Assembly: GCA_019217005.1 (NCBI GenBank)
Contig: JAHBNG010000025.1
Span: 62,001-126,000, forward strand
Direction: 5' to 3'
Source of the DNA: Chloroflexi bacterium TSY
GTDB taxonomy: Bacteria; Chloroflexota; Anaerolineae; Caldilineales; Caldilineaceae
DNA: 64,000 bases
Both the position numbers and the translations under genes were made by a program. Within the stretch, counting starts at the first letter, position 1. Every line of letters starts with the position of its first letter. This document shows, piece after piece, positions 18,822 through 27,481 of the stretch. The notes under the pieces are model-generated. The model was not told the origin of the DNA. It saw only the letters and a list, made by a program, of their open reading frames with translations, and searched no databases.

Positions 18822-20299
18822 CTTTACTTTCTGGTAAAGGCTTGAGTGACAAAGGGCAAACCGAAAGGGGCGGAAAAAAGAATCCACCCTGAAAAAACGG
18901 GATAAAATGTAAAAATAGTGCTCGGCTAGTTTAAGCAGCGGCATTGAGGCGGCGATGAGCGAGAACGCCTTTAGGGAAATGGTGTGAAACCGAGGCCTTT
19001 TTCCGAAAGTCAGGGTCGAGTTGGTCAGGAGTTGGAAAAAGAGCACTCGAGAGAACACGGCGCAGCCTGCCGGGAGTGGATTGAGGCTCTCGATCCCAGT
19101 AGCCAGTCGGTATGGGAGGAAGAGAAGCGGCTAAATGGGAAAGAAGATTCCCCAGTTCAGGTAAGCGGAAACAAGCCTCATCGGCATGAACAAATTGACG
19201 ATGTAAGCCAATCATCTGCTTGGAAGCCAAGGGGGGAGGTTCAACAGGCCAGCGTTCCAGGTAGACAAGATAAATGGTTTCAGGCTGCAAAGTCATAACG
19301 GTCGCCAAAACCAAAGGTGTGTTGTAGGCCGGATCCTGAATGACGTAAATCGAGTAGGTACGGTTGGCTGTATCCACCTTGGTTGTTCTGGGGACGAGAT
19401 TGTGCCATGCTTGATAGCAAATCAGGCGACCACTATAGAAAGAAAGCGACCAGACGAGTCCGGAGTTGTAGCCTCGAGTCGCTTTCCCTTATAGCTGCGA
19501 GAGCGGTCGCACAATATCACCATATTCAGGTGGTCTGCCTTTTCTTTGCGTTTGGGGAACTCATTGCGGCGCACTGTGCAGTTAATGGCTTCCCGCAGGA
19601 CAAATCGGTCGATGCCGCTTTCTAGCATTTCTCTGATTGTAAACCCGGCATCGACCACCGCCACTTCGTCTGACTCCAGTGATTTCTTCGTCTCTGTCAG
19701 CAGCTTTTTCCGAAACTCACTTTCCTTTGTTCCAACCGTGCATCTCATGATTGCCTTGAGCAGTGGCACTCGCTTCCCGCCTATCTCCCCCGAGCTTATC
19801 ATCACTCCAAAGATGAGCGCGGGCAATGCCGACGAGCCGTTGAGTTATAGAGTCGGTTCACTTTCCCTTGCAGCTTCGGTCGCCAGAACCCTGTGATATC
19901 TATGCTTTTCACTCGGTACCCTTCTAACTTTTTTGCCTCCCATTCCCCTTTCCACTTCTTCTTGCCACGACCCCAGCAGACTTGTGATATCCCATGATCC
20001 ATATCGAGCTCCACCAGCTTCGCCGGAGCTCCTCATCTTCAAACCCGCTTTCTTTCAATGCGCTATGGATTGCTCCTCGACTTTTCAGAAACGACCCATT
20101 CAGCATTGCCCACATCAGACGCATTACATTTACGTTTGTTCCCATCGGCGTTACTTGCAATACATTCATCAGTACTGCTATAGTTATTTCTGGCGCGGTT
20201 AGCATTCCTTCCTCCTTTTTGGGTTCTCTACCTTTAGGATGAACTGCTAACCGCTTTTTGTCACATTTCTCATCTCTTTTCTTTTACCAGAAAGTAAAG
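18822..20299 (-). mobile_element. IS4-like insertion sequence, copy 1
   Basis: The 1,478-bp element has terminal inverted repeats CTTTACTTTCTGGTAAA at both ends. Copies are at 48493-49991 (same strand) and 32212-33250 (opposite strand, 5'-truncated). No target duplication is visible at this copy. Its transposase is broken. Confidence 0.82.
18931..20205 (-). pseudogene. IS4-like transposase, frameshifted
   Basis: Three frames together give a protein of about 430 residues. It begins MLTAPEITIAVLMNVLQVTP, continues through ESDEVAVVDAGFTIREML (first Asp) and ends SHHFPKGVLAHRRLNAAA. The segment YLERWPVEPPPLASKQMI fits the Y-(2)-R-(3)-E-(6)-K signature of IS4-type DDE transposases. Frame breaks lie near 19990-19830 and between 19377 and 19440, where bases are gained or lost against the other copies. 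It is not expected to be active as read. Confidence 0.75.
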
Positions 20300-20476
20300 A
20301 TACAGTGTAACCAAGTTTATAAAGACTACCGTAGATCCCGTCAGAGACGAGACAAGCTCCAAGAACCTGACCTCTCTCAAGTTCAACAACAGGTACATTT
20401 TTTACAAGCGTAATTCCCCTCCGGCAGCTATACTCTAGTACAACTGATAGACAAACCGGATAAACGCCGTACAAAC

Positions 20477-20504
20477 GTGGAGTCGCCATACGTGGCGACT
20501 CCGC
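20477..20504. repeat. Hairpin, second copy of the 8752-8779 palindrome
   Basis: GGAGTCGCCA and its complement flank the loop TACG, with a wobble and a further pair outside. It shares the stem but not the loop with the hairpin at 8752-8779, showing compensatory conservation or independent movement of a palindrome. Confidence 0.7.
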
Positions 20505-20538
20505 ATCGTGAGACTTCTATTTGTTTTGTCTATTCGTG

Positions 20539-20618
20539 GCTTATCCGGAAAGTTCTGTGAAGATGCATTCTCACCCGAGAAGCTAGTTGGACTCATAGCC
20601 GCTTTTCGGATAGTTCTT
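20539..20618 (-). repeat. Family C palindromic repeat, copy 1 (inverted)
   Basis: This 80-bp sequence begins GCTTATCCGGAAAG and ends CTTTTCGGATAGTTCTT. Related copies are at 24977-25057 and 36148-36228. Inner parts (GCATTCTCACCCGAGAAGC) are also shared. It lies just upstream of the small membrane protein gene. Confidence 0.75.
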
Positions 20619-20647
20619 AACAATCTCAGCCTTTCGTTCGAGGAGAT

Positions 20648-21031
20648 ATGCTACGCAATATACTTGCTGTTTTTGTCGGGTTCATTCTATGGACGCTCTT
20701 GTGGTTGAGCGGCAATGCGCTGCTTCGATTTTTGTCGCCTGCCGCGTTTCATCCCGACGGGACCACAGAAAATTTTGCCATCCTGCTCACGATTCTTGGG
20801 CTGAGTATTCTCTGCTCTATCGTAGCAGGAGTCATCACAGCGAGCCTTGTCTACAACATGAGGATGCAAATTGTATTGATTCTGGCGTTCATTCAATTGG
20901 GTGTAGGCATCTTTGTCCAGAGCAAGTACTGGGATTCACTCCCGCTTTGGTATCATCTGATGTTTTTGACAATGCTCGCCCCCAGCATCCTGTTTGGCGG
21001 TTGGTGGCGCGCGAGGCTTGCGAACAAATAA
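20648..21031 (+). CDS. Small four-helix membrane protein, unknown function
   Basis: The 127-residue protein begins MLRNILAVFVGFILWTLLWL after GAGGAGAT, a good ribosome binding site. Four hydrophobic segments are visible: residues 4-24, 44-70, 74-90 and 100-118. I do not recognise a family with confidence; the general pattern resembles small uncharacterised integral membrane proteins of the same size found in many soil bacteria. It is followed by a VOC-family gene 101 bp downstream in the same direction, which may share its transcript. Confidence 0.7.
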   Translation: MLRNILAVFVGFILWTLLWLSGNALLRFLSPAAFHPDGTTENFAILLTILGLSILCSIVAGVITASLVYNMRMQIVLILAFIQLGVGIFVQSKYWDSLPLWYHLMFLTMLAPSILFGGWWRARLANK

Positions 21032-21132
21032 TCCAATGGTATCCCAAGTTGTGTGCAAAGTCGCTTCTTCTCTCAGAGACCGAGCGCATTTACACAATTC
21101 TTGGTATGTCCACAATAATTAGGAGATTAATT

Positions 21133-21513
21133 ATGTCTGCAATAAATTGGTTTGAGATTCCAGTCTCGGATATCCACCGAGCACAAAAGTTCTACAGTAC
21201 GGTACTCGATAGAGAGATCCCCATAACGGATATGACCGAACAGATGGGCAGCATGTTGGGTATGTTGTCAAGCGAGGAAGGAGTCAGTGGCGTTTTGGTT
21301 CAAAATAGTCAGTACGGCTATGTCCCAAGTCAGGAAGGGACTTTAGTCTATCTGACGGTAGGTGATGTTGATCTAAATGAAGCTGTTGCGAAAGTTGAAG
21401 ATGCCGGAGGACAAATAACCCTGCCCAAAACCGATTTGGGTGAACAGAGAGGATACTGTGCCTGGATCCTCGACACGGAAGGAAACAAGGTCGGTTTGTA
21501 TTCTGCAAAATAA
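21133..21513 (+). CDS. VOC family protein (glyoxalase/bleomycin-resistance fold)
   Basis: The start is the ATG at 21133, 7 nt after AGGAGA, giving 126 residues. The open frame extends upstream but without a ribosome binding site. INWFEIPVSDIHRAQKFYST and the C-terminal YCAWILDTEGNKVGLYS are the two beta-alpha-beta-beta-beta modules of the vicinal oxygen chelate fold. Many relatives are annotated as glyoxalase-like enzymes. The usual first metal ligand (His/Gln near residue 6) is replaced by Glu, so activity is uncertain. Confidence 0.85.
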   Translation: MSAINWFEIPVSDIHRAQKFYSTVLDREIPITDMTEQMGSMLGMLSSEEGVSGVLVQNSQYGYVPSQEGTLVYLTVGDVDLNEAVAKVEDAGGQITLPKTDLGEQRGYCAWILDTEGNKVGLYSAK

Positions 21514-21541
21514 GTTCGTCAATTGAAGCCTGCGGCTTCGA

Positions 21542-21571
21542 CCAATTGTAGAACAAACAGCTTGTTTGTTC
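21542..21571 (+). repeat. 30-bp repeat with hairpin, copy 1
   Basis: A 30-bp sequence starting CCAATTGTAGAACAAAC is identical to 36258-36287. It contains GAACAAAC-AGCTT-GTTTGTTC, an 8-bp stem. It directly follows the VOC gene. Confidence 0.7.
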
Positions 21572-21633
21572 ACCGTCACAAACGAAAAAACCTTTGCCAT
21601 CTGGCCGATACGACGACTGACACCTCCCCCCTG

Positions 21634-21710
21634 AGTGTGTACCACAAAGTGCGTAAATAGAGTAGGCTCCCTGACTGAGCGGTCTCCATTTACACACTTT
21701 GGGACACACT
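21634..21710 (+). repeat. Family D inverted-repeat element, copy 1
   Basis: The 77-bp element has ends AGTGTGTACCACAAAGTG and CACTTTGGGACACACT. It matches 59755-59830 at both ends and partly inside. It lies between the VOC gene and the amidohydrolase gene. Confidence 0.75.
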
Positions 21711-21842
21711 GTCTATACTCCTCAGCAGCACATTATAACATTCTTTCTCGACTAAAAAGTGTTATTTTATGGCACTGCTCAGCATATGTCTGACAAACGA
21801 AGCAGAGTAAAGGCCTGTTCGTTTGTCCAAGCGGTGAACGAC

Positions 21843-23456
21843 TTACCGCTCATAAACCGTCTTCCCTCCCACAATTGTCCGCAAAACTTGAATATCCTTC
21901 ATTGTCATGGGGTTCACACCTAAGATATCATCCGATAAAATTGTCATATCTGCCAGCTTCCCAACCTCTAGTGAACCCTTGACATCCTCTTCAAAGCTAC
22001 AGATCGCGGCGTGTGTTGTAAAGGTCTTTAACGCTTCCAAAGGAGAGATGCGTTCCTCTGGGCCCAATACTTCACCAGAACGGGTCTGCCGATTGACTGC
22101 TGTATGCATCGAAAAGATCGGGTCAACCGGCGTCACTGGATAGTCTGAGTGGACGCTAAAGAGCATCCCTTTCTGTAGCGATGACCCAAGCGGATTCATG
22201 CGCGCGGCCCGTTCAGGCCCCACGAACAGCTTTTTGTGACGGTCCCCCCAATAGTAGATGTGATTAATAAAGTAAGAGGGAATCACGCCCAACGCAACGA
22301 TACGCTCAATATGGTGGCGATCCGGATTCGCCATCTGGCAATGAATCAACATATGACGTGTATCTTCCCGTGGATACTTTTTCTGAGCCAACTCAAAAGC
22401 CTGTAAGATGGATTCGATTGCCGCATCGCCGTTACCATGGACGACAATCTGATGACCATTCTTCTGATGATGACAGAACATCTCGTTCAACTGCTCTTGC
22501 GGATAGATCAATTCGCTACGCCAGCCTGGCTTATTGTGATAGTCGTCCAGTAGCGCGCCCGTTAGCCCTTGGATTGACCCATCCTGGAAAAACTTCACAC
22601 CGCCAATTTTGAAGTAACGTGAACCAAAGCCTCTACCAACTCCCAGACCAGCATATTTTGGATACGCTTCTGCAACCACATTCCCATAAACACGAATGTT
22701 GAGTTTTCCTGCCTGCTCTAGTTCGTTGCATAGACCAATAAACTTTGCCCCGCTTTCCGAGCGCCCAAGGGCGCCATCATGGGTACTTGTTAAGCCGAAA
22801 GAGTTATAATCCGCTATCTTTTTCACAAACTGCTCTTTCATTTGTTCACGTGAAGGAATCGGCAAGTGTTGACGAGCGTTTACATCTGCATTCTCCAAAA
22901 GTAGACCGGTCGGTTCTCCTCTTTCATCCTTGTCAATATGTCCACCATCGGGATCCGGTGTCATGTTTGTAATTCCGCACAATTCTAGAGCACGACTATT
23001 CAAATAAGAGAGATGCCAACTGATGTGCGAAATAAAGATCGGATGCTCAGTTGATACGGCGTCCAAATCGTCGCGGGTCAAATGGTGCATCTCTTCAATC
23101 CCCGTATCATCAAACCCGAACCCTTGGACCCACTGACCCGGTTCGGTCTTTCTGGCAAGCTCTTCGATCCGACCCTGGACATCCTCCAAATTGCGACAGA
23201 CAACCGAGCCACAATCAGCTTGAGCAGCTAAGAGTGAACCAGATGTAATATGACTATGTGAGTCGATCAGACCAGGCACCATCGTTTTGCCATCCAAATC
23301 GATCACTTCTGCCTCGCCGTTCGCCCAGTTTGCGACTTTAGCGTTGCTCCCCATAACACAAATGGTATCTCCCGCAACTCCAATCGCTTCTGCTCTTGGG
23401 GCATCTGGATTCATGGTAATGATATTGACATTGGTGTAGATTTGCTTTGTGGGCAT
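21843..23456 (-). CDS. Amidohydrolase family protein (YtcJ-like)
   Basis: Starting at the ATG at 23456 (GTG at 23465 is also possible), the protein has 537 residues. VPGLIDSHSH is the first metal-binding motif of the amidohydrolase superfamily. HGNGDAAIESILQAFE and MLIHCQMANPDRHHIERI supply further His ligands, and VHSDYPVTPVDP supplies the catalytic Asp. LEVGKLADMTILSDD is the usual C-terminal element. Members hydrolyse amides or imides, or act on N-formyl compounds; substrate is not predictable. It stands alone with a D-cysteine desulfhydrase gene upstream on the same strand. Confidence 0.88.
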   Translation of the reverse strand: MPTKQIYTNVNIITMNPDAPRAEAIGVAGDTICVMGSNAKVANWANGEAEVIDLDGKTMVPGLIDSHSHITSGSLLAAQADCGSVVCRNLEDVQGRIEELARKTEPGQWVQGFGFDDTGIEEMHHLTRDDLDAVSTEHPIFISHISWHLSYLNSRALELCGITNMTPDPDGGHIDKDERGEPTGLLLENADVNARQHLPIPSREQMKEQFVKKIADYNSFGLTSTHDGALGRSESGAKFIGLCNELEQAGKLNIRVYGNVVAEAYPKYAGLGVGRGFGSRYFKIGGVKFFQDGSIQGLTGALLDDYHNKPGWRSELIYPQEQLNEMFCHHQKNGHQIVVHGNGDAAIESILQAFELAQKKYPREDTRHMLIHCQMANPDRHHIERIVALGVIPSYFINHIYYWGDRHKKLFVGPERAARMNPLGSSLQKGMLFSVHSDYPVTPVDPIFSMHTAVNRQTRSGEVLGPEERISPLEALKTFTTHAAICSFEEDVKGSLEVGKLADMTILSDDILGVNPMTMKDIQVLRTIVGGKTVYER

Positions 23457-23537
23457 CGTCCTCACTCTGCTCTCATGTTATTTCATACCTGACTAGCTAG
23501 TGTTGAAAAGGTTTCGTTTGTTGTCTATGCTCGTGAA

Positions 23538-23692
23538 GGGGTGGTTCAGAATTAGGTTTACACTTTTGATACATAGACAAAAATCTATATGAGGTCATTT
23601 TCTGCCTGAGCATGGCTCAAATTAGAAAATATAAACATCTTTTCTCTTTGCAAAAATGTAAACCTAATTGTCCGCCTAAAATGAACCACCCC
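23538..23692 (+). repeat. Family A 155-bp miniature inverted-repeat element, copy 1
   Basis: The ends are GGGGTGGTTCA and TGAACCACCCC, with subterminal ATTAGGTTTACA repeats in inverted orientation. An exact 8-bp direct repeat CTCGTGAA flanks it (23530-23537, 23693-23700). It is non-coding. Nearly identical copies are at 26665-26819 and 28653-28807, and a diverged inverted copy at 57192-57346. Confidence 0.92.
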
Positions 23693-23750
23693 CTCGTGAA
23701 TGTTCGAAATATCAGGACAATCGGATCTCATGCCGTTGAAGAAGAATCAT

Positions 23751-23825
23751 TTTACCATGAAGAGACAGAAGAGATTGAAAGATTGTTTGAATCTTCTTCA
23801 ATTCCTTCAATCTTTTCATGGTAAA
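23751..23825. repeat. 75-bp imperfect palindrome
   Basis: TTTACCATGA at the left and TCATGGTAAA at the right are exact complements, and GATTGAA / TTCAATC pair inside. It lies 40 bp downstream of the D-cysteine desulfhydrase stop codon and may end that transcript or be a relic of a small element. Confidence 0.6.
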
Positions 23826-23865
23826 TCTCTTTGAGCAACTTCTCAAGAGCCTGTTGAACTGACAA

Positions 23866-24906
23866 TCAGCGCAACAGGTTCTGCTTTCGCATGTGCGCTT
23901 CTATCTCTTGTTGATAGGCAAAGAGCGCAGGCACGCCACCCGAATGAACCAGCAAGATCGATTGTCCCGCAGACCACCGCCCTGCTTCGCAATGAGCCAG
24001 AAAGCCCGAAAACATCTTTCCCGAGTAGACCGGATCCAGCAAGATCCCCTCGGCCTGCGCCATACGCACAATCGCATCGAGGCAAGCCTCTGTTGGATCA
24101 CCATACTCTTTGCCGATAAATTCGTCGTAAATTTCGATGTTGCCATACTCGTTTTGTACATTGCGCGCATCCGTCTTGACGTCTAGCAAGTCAGCGAGTG
24201 CGGACCACCATTGATTCAGATTCTCTGTACAAAACGCCAGCTTGCGATTAACGCTAATGCCAACAAAAGGACACTGAATTCCATTCTGTCGGAAAGCCAT
24301 CAGCATCGACGTAAAGATGCCACCCGTACCAAATGGTGTATAGACAGCGTCGAGCTTCACATCTAACCTCTGAAGTTGCTCCAGCACTTCCAGTCCACAA
24401 CGAACATAGCCCAGACAACTCGTCGGCGTGGTGCCGCTTACCGGAATGTAATAGGGATTGCGTCCCTCTGCTTTGAGCCGTTCGCAAAGGGACAGAGCAT
24501 GTTCTTCAAGCGCCCAATGATCATCAACCTCAACCAGCTTGACCCGTGCACCCATCAAATAAACGGTCAACAAGTTGCCCTGCAGCGACTGCCGTTCGTC
24601 GTGACTCAGAACGACAGCGCAGTCCATCCCTACTTTGCGCGCCGCCGCTGTCGTTAGCCGAGCATGATTGCTCTGCGAACTCCCACAGGTAATGATTGTA
24701 TCAGCGCCCTGTGCACGAGCATGCGCAAGTTCATACTCAAGCTTGCGCGGTTTGTCCCCGCCTAACGCCAGATCGGTCAAATCGTCGCGTTTAATATAAA
24801 GATTCACACCGAGTTGGCGGCTCAAATGCGGCAAATAATCCAGCGGCGTTGGTGTCCGCGTGAGCGTTTCTCTTGGATATCGTGCCAATGCTTTTTCAAG
24901 TATCAT
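23866..24906 (-). CDS. D-cysteine desulfhydrase / ACC deaminase-like PLP enzyme
   Basis: The 346-residue protein is a fold-type II pyridoxal-phosphate enzyme. LYIKRDDLTDLALGGDKPRKLEY holds the PLP Lys at residue 52. CGSSQSNHARLTTAAA binds the carboxylate, and YTPFGTGGIFTSMLM binds the phosphate. The closest known roles are D-cysteine desulfhydrase (D-cysteine to pyruvate, sulfide and ammonia) and 1-aminocyclopropane-1-carboxylate deaminase; the two cannot be separated safely here. The neighbouring TauE/SafE transporter gene, 240 bp upstream on the same strand, may fit a sulfur theme. Confidence 0.87.
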   Translation of the reverse strand: MILEKALARYPRETLTRTPTPLDYLPHLSRQLGVNLYIKRDDLTDLALGGDKPRKLEYELAHARAQGADTIITCGSSQSNHARLTTAAARKVGMDCAVVLSHDERQSLQGNLLTVYLMGARVKLVEVDDHWALEEHALSLCERLKAEGRNPYYIPVSGTTPTSCLGYVRCGLEVLEQLQRLDVKLDAVYTPFGTGGIFTSMLMAFRQNGIQCPFVGISVNRKLAFCTENLNQWWSALADLLDVKTDARNVQNEYGNIEIYDEFIGKEYGDPTEACLDAIVRMAQAEGILLDPVYSGKMFSGFLAHCEAGRWSAGQSILLVHSGGVPALFAYQQEIEAHMRKQNLLR

Positions 24907-24976
24907 TCGTCAATCATCAATCTGGTTCAATGGAAATATATGGAGTTGACAGTGCCCTGTCTTCGTTGAAGTAGCT

Positions 24977-25057
24977 AAGAACCCATCCGAAAAGTGGTTG
25001 TGGGTCCAACCAGCTTCTCGAGTGAGAATGCATGGTCACAGAACTTTTCGGATAAGC
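24977..25057 (+). repeat. Family C palindromic repeat, copy 2
   Basis: This 81-bp sequence begins AAGAACCCATCCGAAAAG and ends ACTTTTCGGATAAGC. The direct pentamer CTAAG overlaps its left end and recurs 3 bp after its right end. Copies are at 20539-20618 and 36148-36228. Confidence 0.75.
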
Positions 25058-25149
25058 ACTAAGTCACTCCGGAGAAGTGACCTACGACCTGCCGTTCTCA
25101 TTTGTCAATCACGGGAGATCCCATTGAGCCATCAATCTAAAATCGTCAA

Positions 25150-25878
25150 TTATAACGCGCGACCAAACATCAATATTGCCACACAAATCAGTGCAACCGC
25201 AGCAACTTGACGCAGCCGATCGGTTGGGAGATGATGGGCAATCCGTGCACCGATGACCACACCGAGGGCCTGCAGGATGCCCAATCCAGTTCCCATCACA
25301 AAGTTTACTTCGCCATACAGCACAAACCCGAGCGATGAAAAGAGCGCCACTGGCAGTTGAACGACCTGACAGATTCCAATGGCAATCAATGCTGGGACGT
25401 TTAGAAACAAGAGGATGGGCAAGAGAAAAACCGCTCCGCCAGCGCCAATCAATGCTGACCCAAAACCAACAACAGCACCGACAGCGATTAAAACCGGCGG
25501 ATGGAGTGTGCGCATCACGTCGCTCGTCGTCGATCTTCGGCGCAGCGTATTGACAGCCGACACGATAATTAGCAGAGAGAGCAAAATTGTCAGCGTCTGC
25601 GTCGACAAAGCAATATTGGTTCGAGCACCTAAAATCGTGGCCGGAATGATGCCGAGACTGAGCCAACCGGCAATCGACCACGAAATTGCTCCTCGTCTCG
25701 CATACGCAATCGTCCCCGCTGCACCAGTAAACAAAAAGCTCCAGAGACTTGTCGCCATTGCATAATGCAGATCGATCTCCAGAAAATAGCTCAAGATAGG
25801 CGCCAGGAGAAGGCCACCGATACTAACGAGGCCAAGCACAATGCCAATGGTTAGCCCAATAAACAGTACTTGTATCAC
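25150..25878 (-). CDS. TauE/SafE family membrane permease (sulfite/anion exporter-like)
   Basis: The 242-residue protein has seven to eight hydrophobic segments in two repeats. The family motifs are GLVSIGGLLLAPILSYFL near the N-terminus and its echo GFGSALIGAGGAVFLLPILL in the second half. Family members export sulfite, sulfoacetate or related organic anions. The substrate is not determined. The start overlaps the stop of the upstream GNAT gene by 4 bp, so both are translated from one message. Confidence 0.88.
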   Translation of the reverse strand: MIQVLFIGLTIGIVLGLVSIGGLLLAPILSYFLEIDLHYAMATSLWSFLFTGAAGTIAYARRGAISWSIAGWLSLGIIPATILGARTNIALSTQTLTILLSLLIIVSAVNTLRRRSTTSDVMRTLHPPVLIAVGAVVGFGSALIGAGGAVFLLPILLFLNVPALIAIGICQVVQLPVALFSSLGFVLYGEVNFVMGTGLGILQALGVVIGARIAHHLPTDRLRQVAAVALICVAILMFGRAL

Positions 25879-26348
25879 GGATTGTCTATCAAGCGCTTCT
25901 GCATGTAAACCCGATCATAACCACGCTCACGACGCCGTGCGAGCTCCACATAGCCCAGGTTTTGATAGAGCCGGATGTTCTCCGTCATCAAGATGTTCGT
26001 ATAGAGTTGAATGTCTGCATAGCCGCGTCGTTTTGCCTCAATTTCGGCAAACGCGATCAACCGTCGCCCCAGCCCTTGACCTTGGCGTGCCGGATGGACA
26101 GCAACATTATCCAACAGAATGCCGCCCGCCTTCTCTATGAGAACCAAGACGCCGACTATCTGGCCAGCAGTCGAAGAATCATCTTCGATCACCCAAACCA
26201 AGTGCTCTGCAACAACTTCAGCATAATTATTCAGCATCGGTCCCGGAGGCTTGCCGATGCGGGCTATGTATTGTTCATAGGCCACCATTACGCAAGTTTG
26301 AATCGCTATAGCATCAGATACCTGTGCTGAACGAATCAAACCTAACAT
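25875..26348 (-). CDS. GNAT family N-acetyltransferase
   Basis: The start is the ATG at 26348 after GAAGGA, giving 157 residues; the open frame reaches 26411 without a comparable site. The acetyl-CoA binding motif is VAVHPARQGQGLGRRLIAF (R/Q-x-x-G-x-G/A), and NIRLYQNLGYVELARR is the usual C-terminal segment. It acetylates an amine on an unknown small molecule or protein. It is coupled by a 4-bp overlap to the TauE/SafE gene downstream. Confidence 0.9.
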   Translation of the reverse strand: MLGLIRSAQVSDAIAIQTCVMVAYEQYIARIGKPPGPMLNNYAEVVAEHLVWVIEDDSSTAGQIVGVLVLIEKAGGILLDNVAVHPARQGQGLGRRLIAFAEIEAKRRGYADIQLYTNILMTENIRLYQNLGYVELARRRERGYDRVYMQKRLIDNP

Positions 26349-26379
26349 GGCATCCTTCGGATTTTTTTCACATAACTTT

Positions 26380-26971
26380 TCATATATCAAGTGGATGTAA
26401 GCCTCGTTCACACAGCAATTTTCGGAGATTTACCACACCCCTGCGATTTAGTTTCAACTTTTCAATAGTTGCTCGCCCTGTTGGGGTTAGCCCAACTACA
26501 ATCGTATATTCCTCCGTCCACCCAAAATGCTTAAGCCAATCATCCTGACGTGGGTTGAATAGAGGTGCTATTTCACCCGTTGAGGGATCAATCGCTTCAG
26601 TACTTATAAATTTATGATTGTTACATCCTTGACAAGCATTTGCCAAGTTATTTAGGGTATTTGGGGGGTGGTTCAGAATTAGGTTTACACTTTTGATACA
26701 TAGATAAAAATCTATATGAGGTCATTTTCTGCCTGAGCATGGCTCAAAGTAGAAAATATAAACATCTTTTCTCTTTGCAAAAATGTAAACCTAATTGTCC
26801 GCCTAAAATGAACCACCCCGTATTTGGACCCCCTTTTGACAGTGGCGTAATGTGCTCTATGGAAAAGCTATCTGGTGAATATTCTTCTTGTGACCAACAA
26901 TATTCACAGCAGTTTTTTGCTCGCTTCTTAACCACTTTCTTCATGTGTGGACTGACGCGCGATTCAAGCAT
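26380..26971 (-). pseudogene. HNH endonuclease gene interrupted by a family A element
   Basis: Reading leftward from 26971 the product begins MLESRVSPHMKKVVKKRAKN. It has the zinc-type CEYC and SIEHITPLSKGGPNT, then is broken by the 155-bp element at 26665-26819. After the element, LNNLANACQGCNNHKF (the second half of the HNH motif) continues in the same frame to 26380. Removing the element and one copy of its 8-bp duplication restores about 143 continuous residues. The gene overlaps the end of the upstream antitoxin-like gene by 8 bp. As it stands no complete HNH nuclease can be made. Confidence 0.88.
26665..26819 (+). repeat. Family A 155-bp element, copy 2, inside the HNH gene
   Basis: It has the same ends and length as copy 1 and is flanked by an exact 8-bp repeat GTATTTGG (26657-26664 and 26820-26827). 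It differs from copy 1 at only a few bases, so the insertion is probably recent. Confidence 0.94.
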
Positions 26972-27380
26972 AGGTAAATGGTTTCAGTCCAAGTTCTTGC
27001 ACTAATTCGGGGAGAGTCATATTACGAATATCAGCCAGCTCTGCCACGTACTCAATTCGTTTGGCATTTGCCTCCTCAATCTGGTCGGATAATGCGATCA
27101 ATTCTACCTGTTCATCTTCAGTCAATGTCTCCGCTTGACGTTTGGCTACTAGCTCTCGATAATGCATCCATTCAATCTGTGAGAAACTTTGATTAATCTT
27201 CTGTAGGAGATTGGCCTCTATCTGGGGTAGCTGTTTGACATTACTCTGCTTTCGATTCCCCCCTTGGAGAAGCCTTTCGATTTCTCCAATAAGATAGACA
27301 TCCGGTGCGAGTCCAGCCTTCGCGGCAGCTTGTCTGATCTGAGATTCTAGTTCAGGTGCTATATCAAGCGTGATTGTCAT
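26964..27380 (-). CDS. Small protein with ribbon-helix-helix-like N-terminus (antitoxin-like)
   Basis: The start at the ATG at 27380 follows AAAGGAC, giving 138 residues. The N-terminus MTITLDIAPELESQIRQAAA, followed by AGLAPDVYLIGEIERLL, resembles ribbon-helix-helix DNA-binding antitoxins. The C-terminal half is a predicted coiled coil rich in Glu and Ala, ending ELADIRNMTLPELVQELGL. Proteins of this shape often precede HNH or PIN nuclease genes. Its last 8 bp overlap the HNH gene start, so the pair forms a coupled unit whose nuclease half is now broken. Function is inferred from context only. Confidence 0.68.
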   Translation of the reverse strand: MTITLDIAPELESQIRQAAAKAGLAPDVYLIGEIERLLQGGNRKQSNVKQLPQIEANLLQKINQSFSQIEWMHYRELVAKRQAETLTEDEQVELIALSDQIEEANAKRIEYVAELADIRNMTLPELVQELGLKPFTYA

Positions 27381-27481
27381 TTTAAATGTCCTTTCACGAT
27401 ACACAACTAAGGCTTTTCCAACAATTAGAATCCCTAATTTGATCTGGAAAAGCTCAACATCGAAATGATATCACATTTGCT

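Noticed and set aside
18816..20306. Target duplication of IS4-like copy 1
   Set aside because: No direct repeat of 4-10 bp is seen next to the terminal repeats, unlike copy 3.
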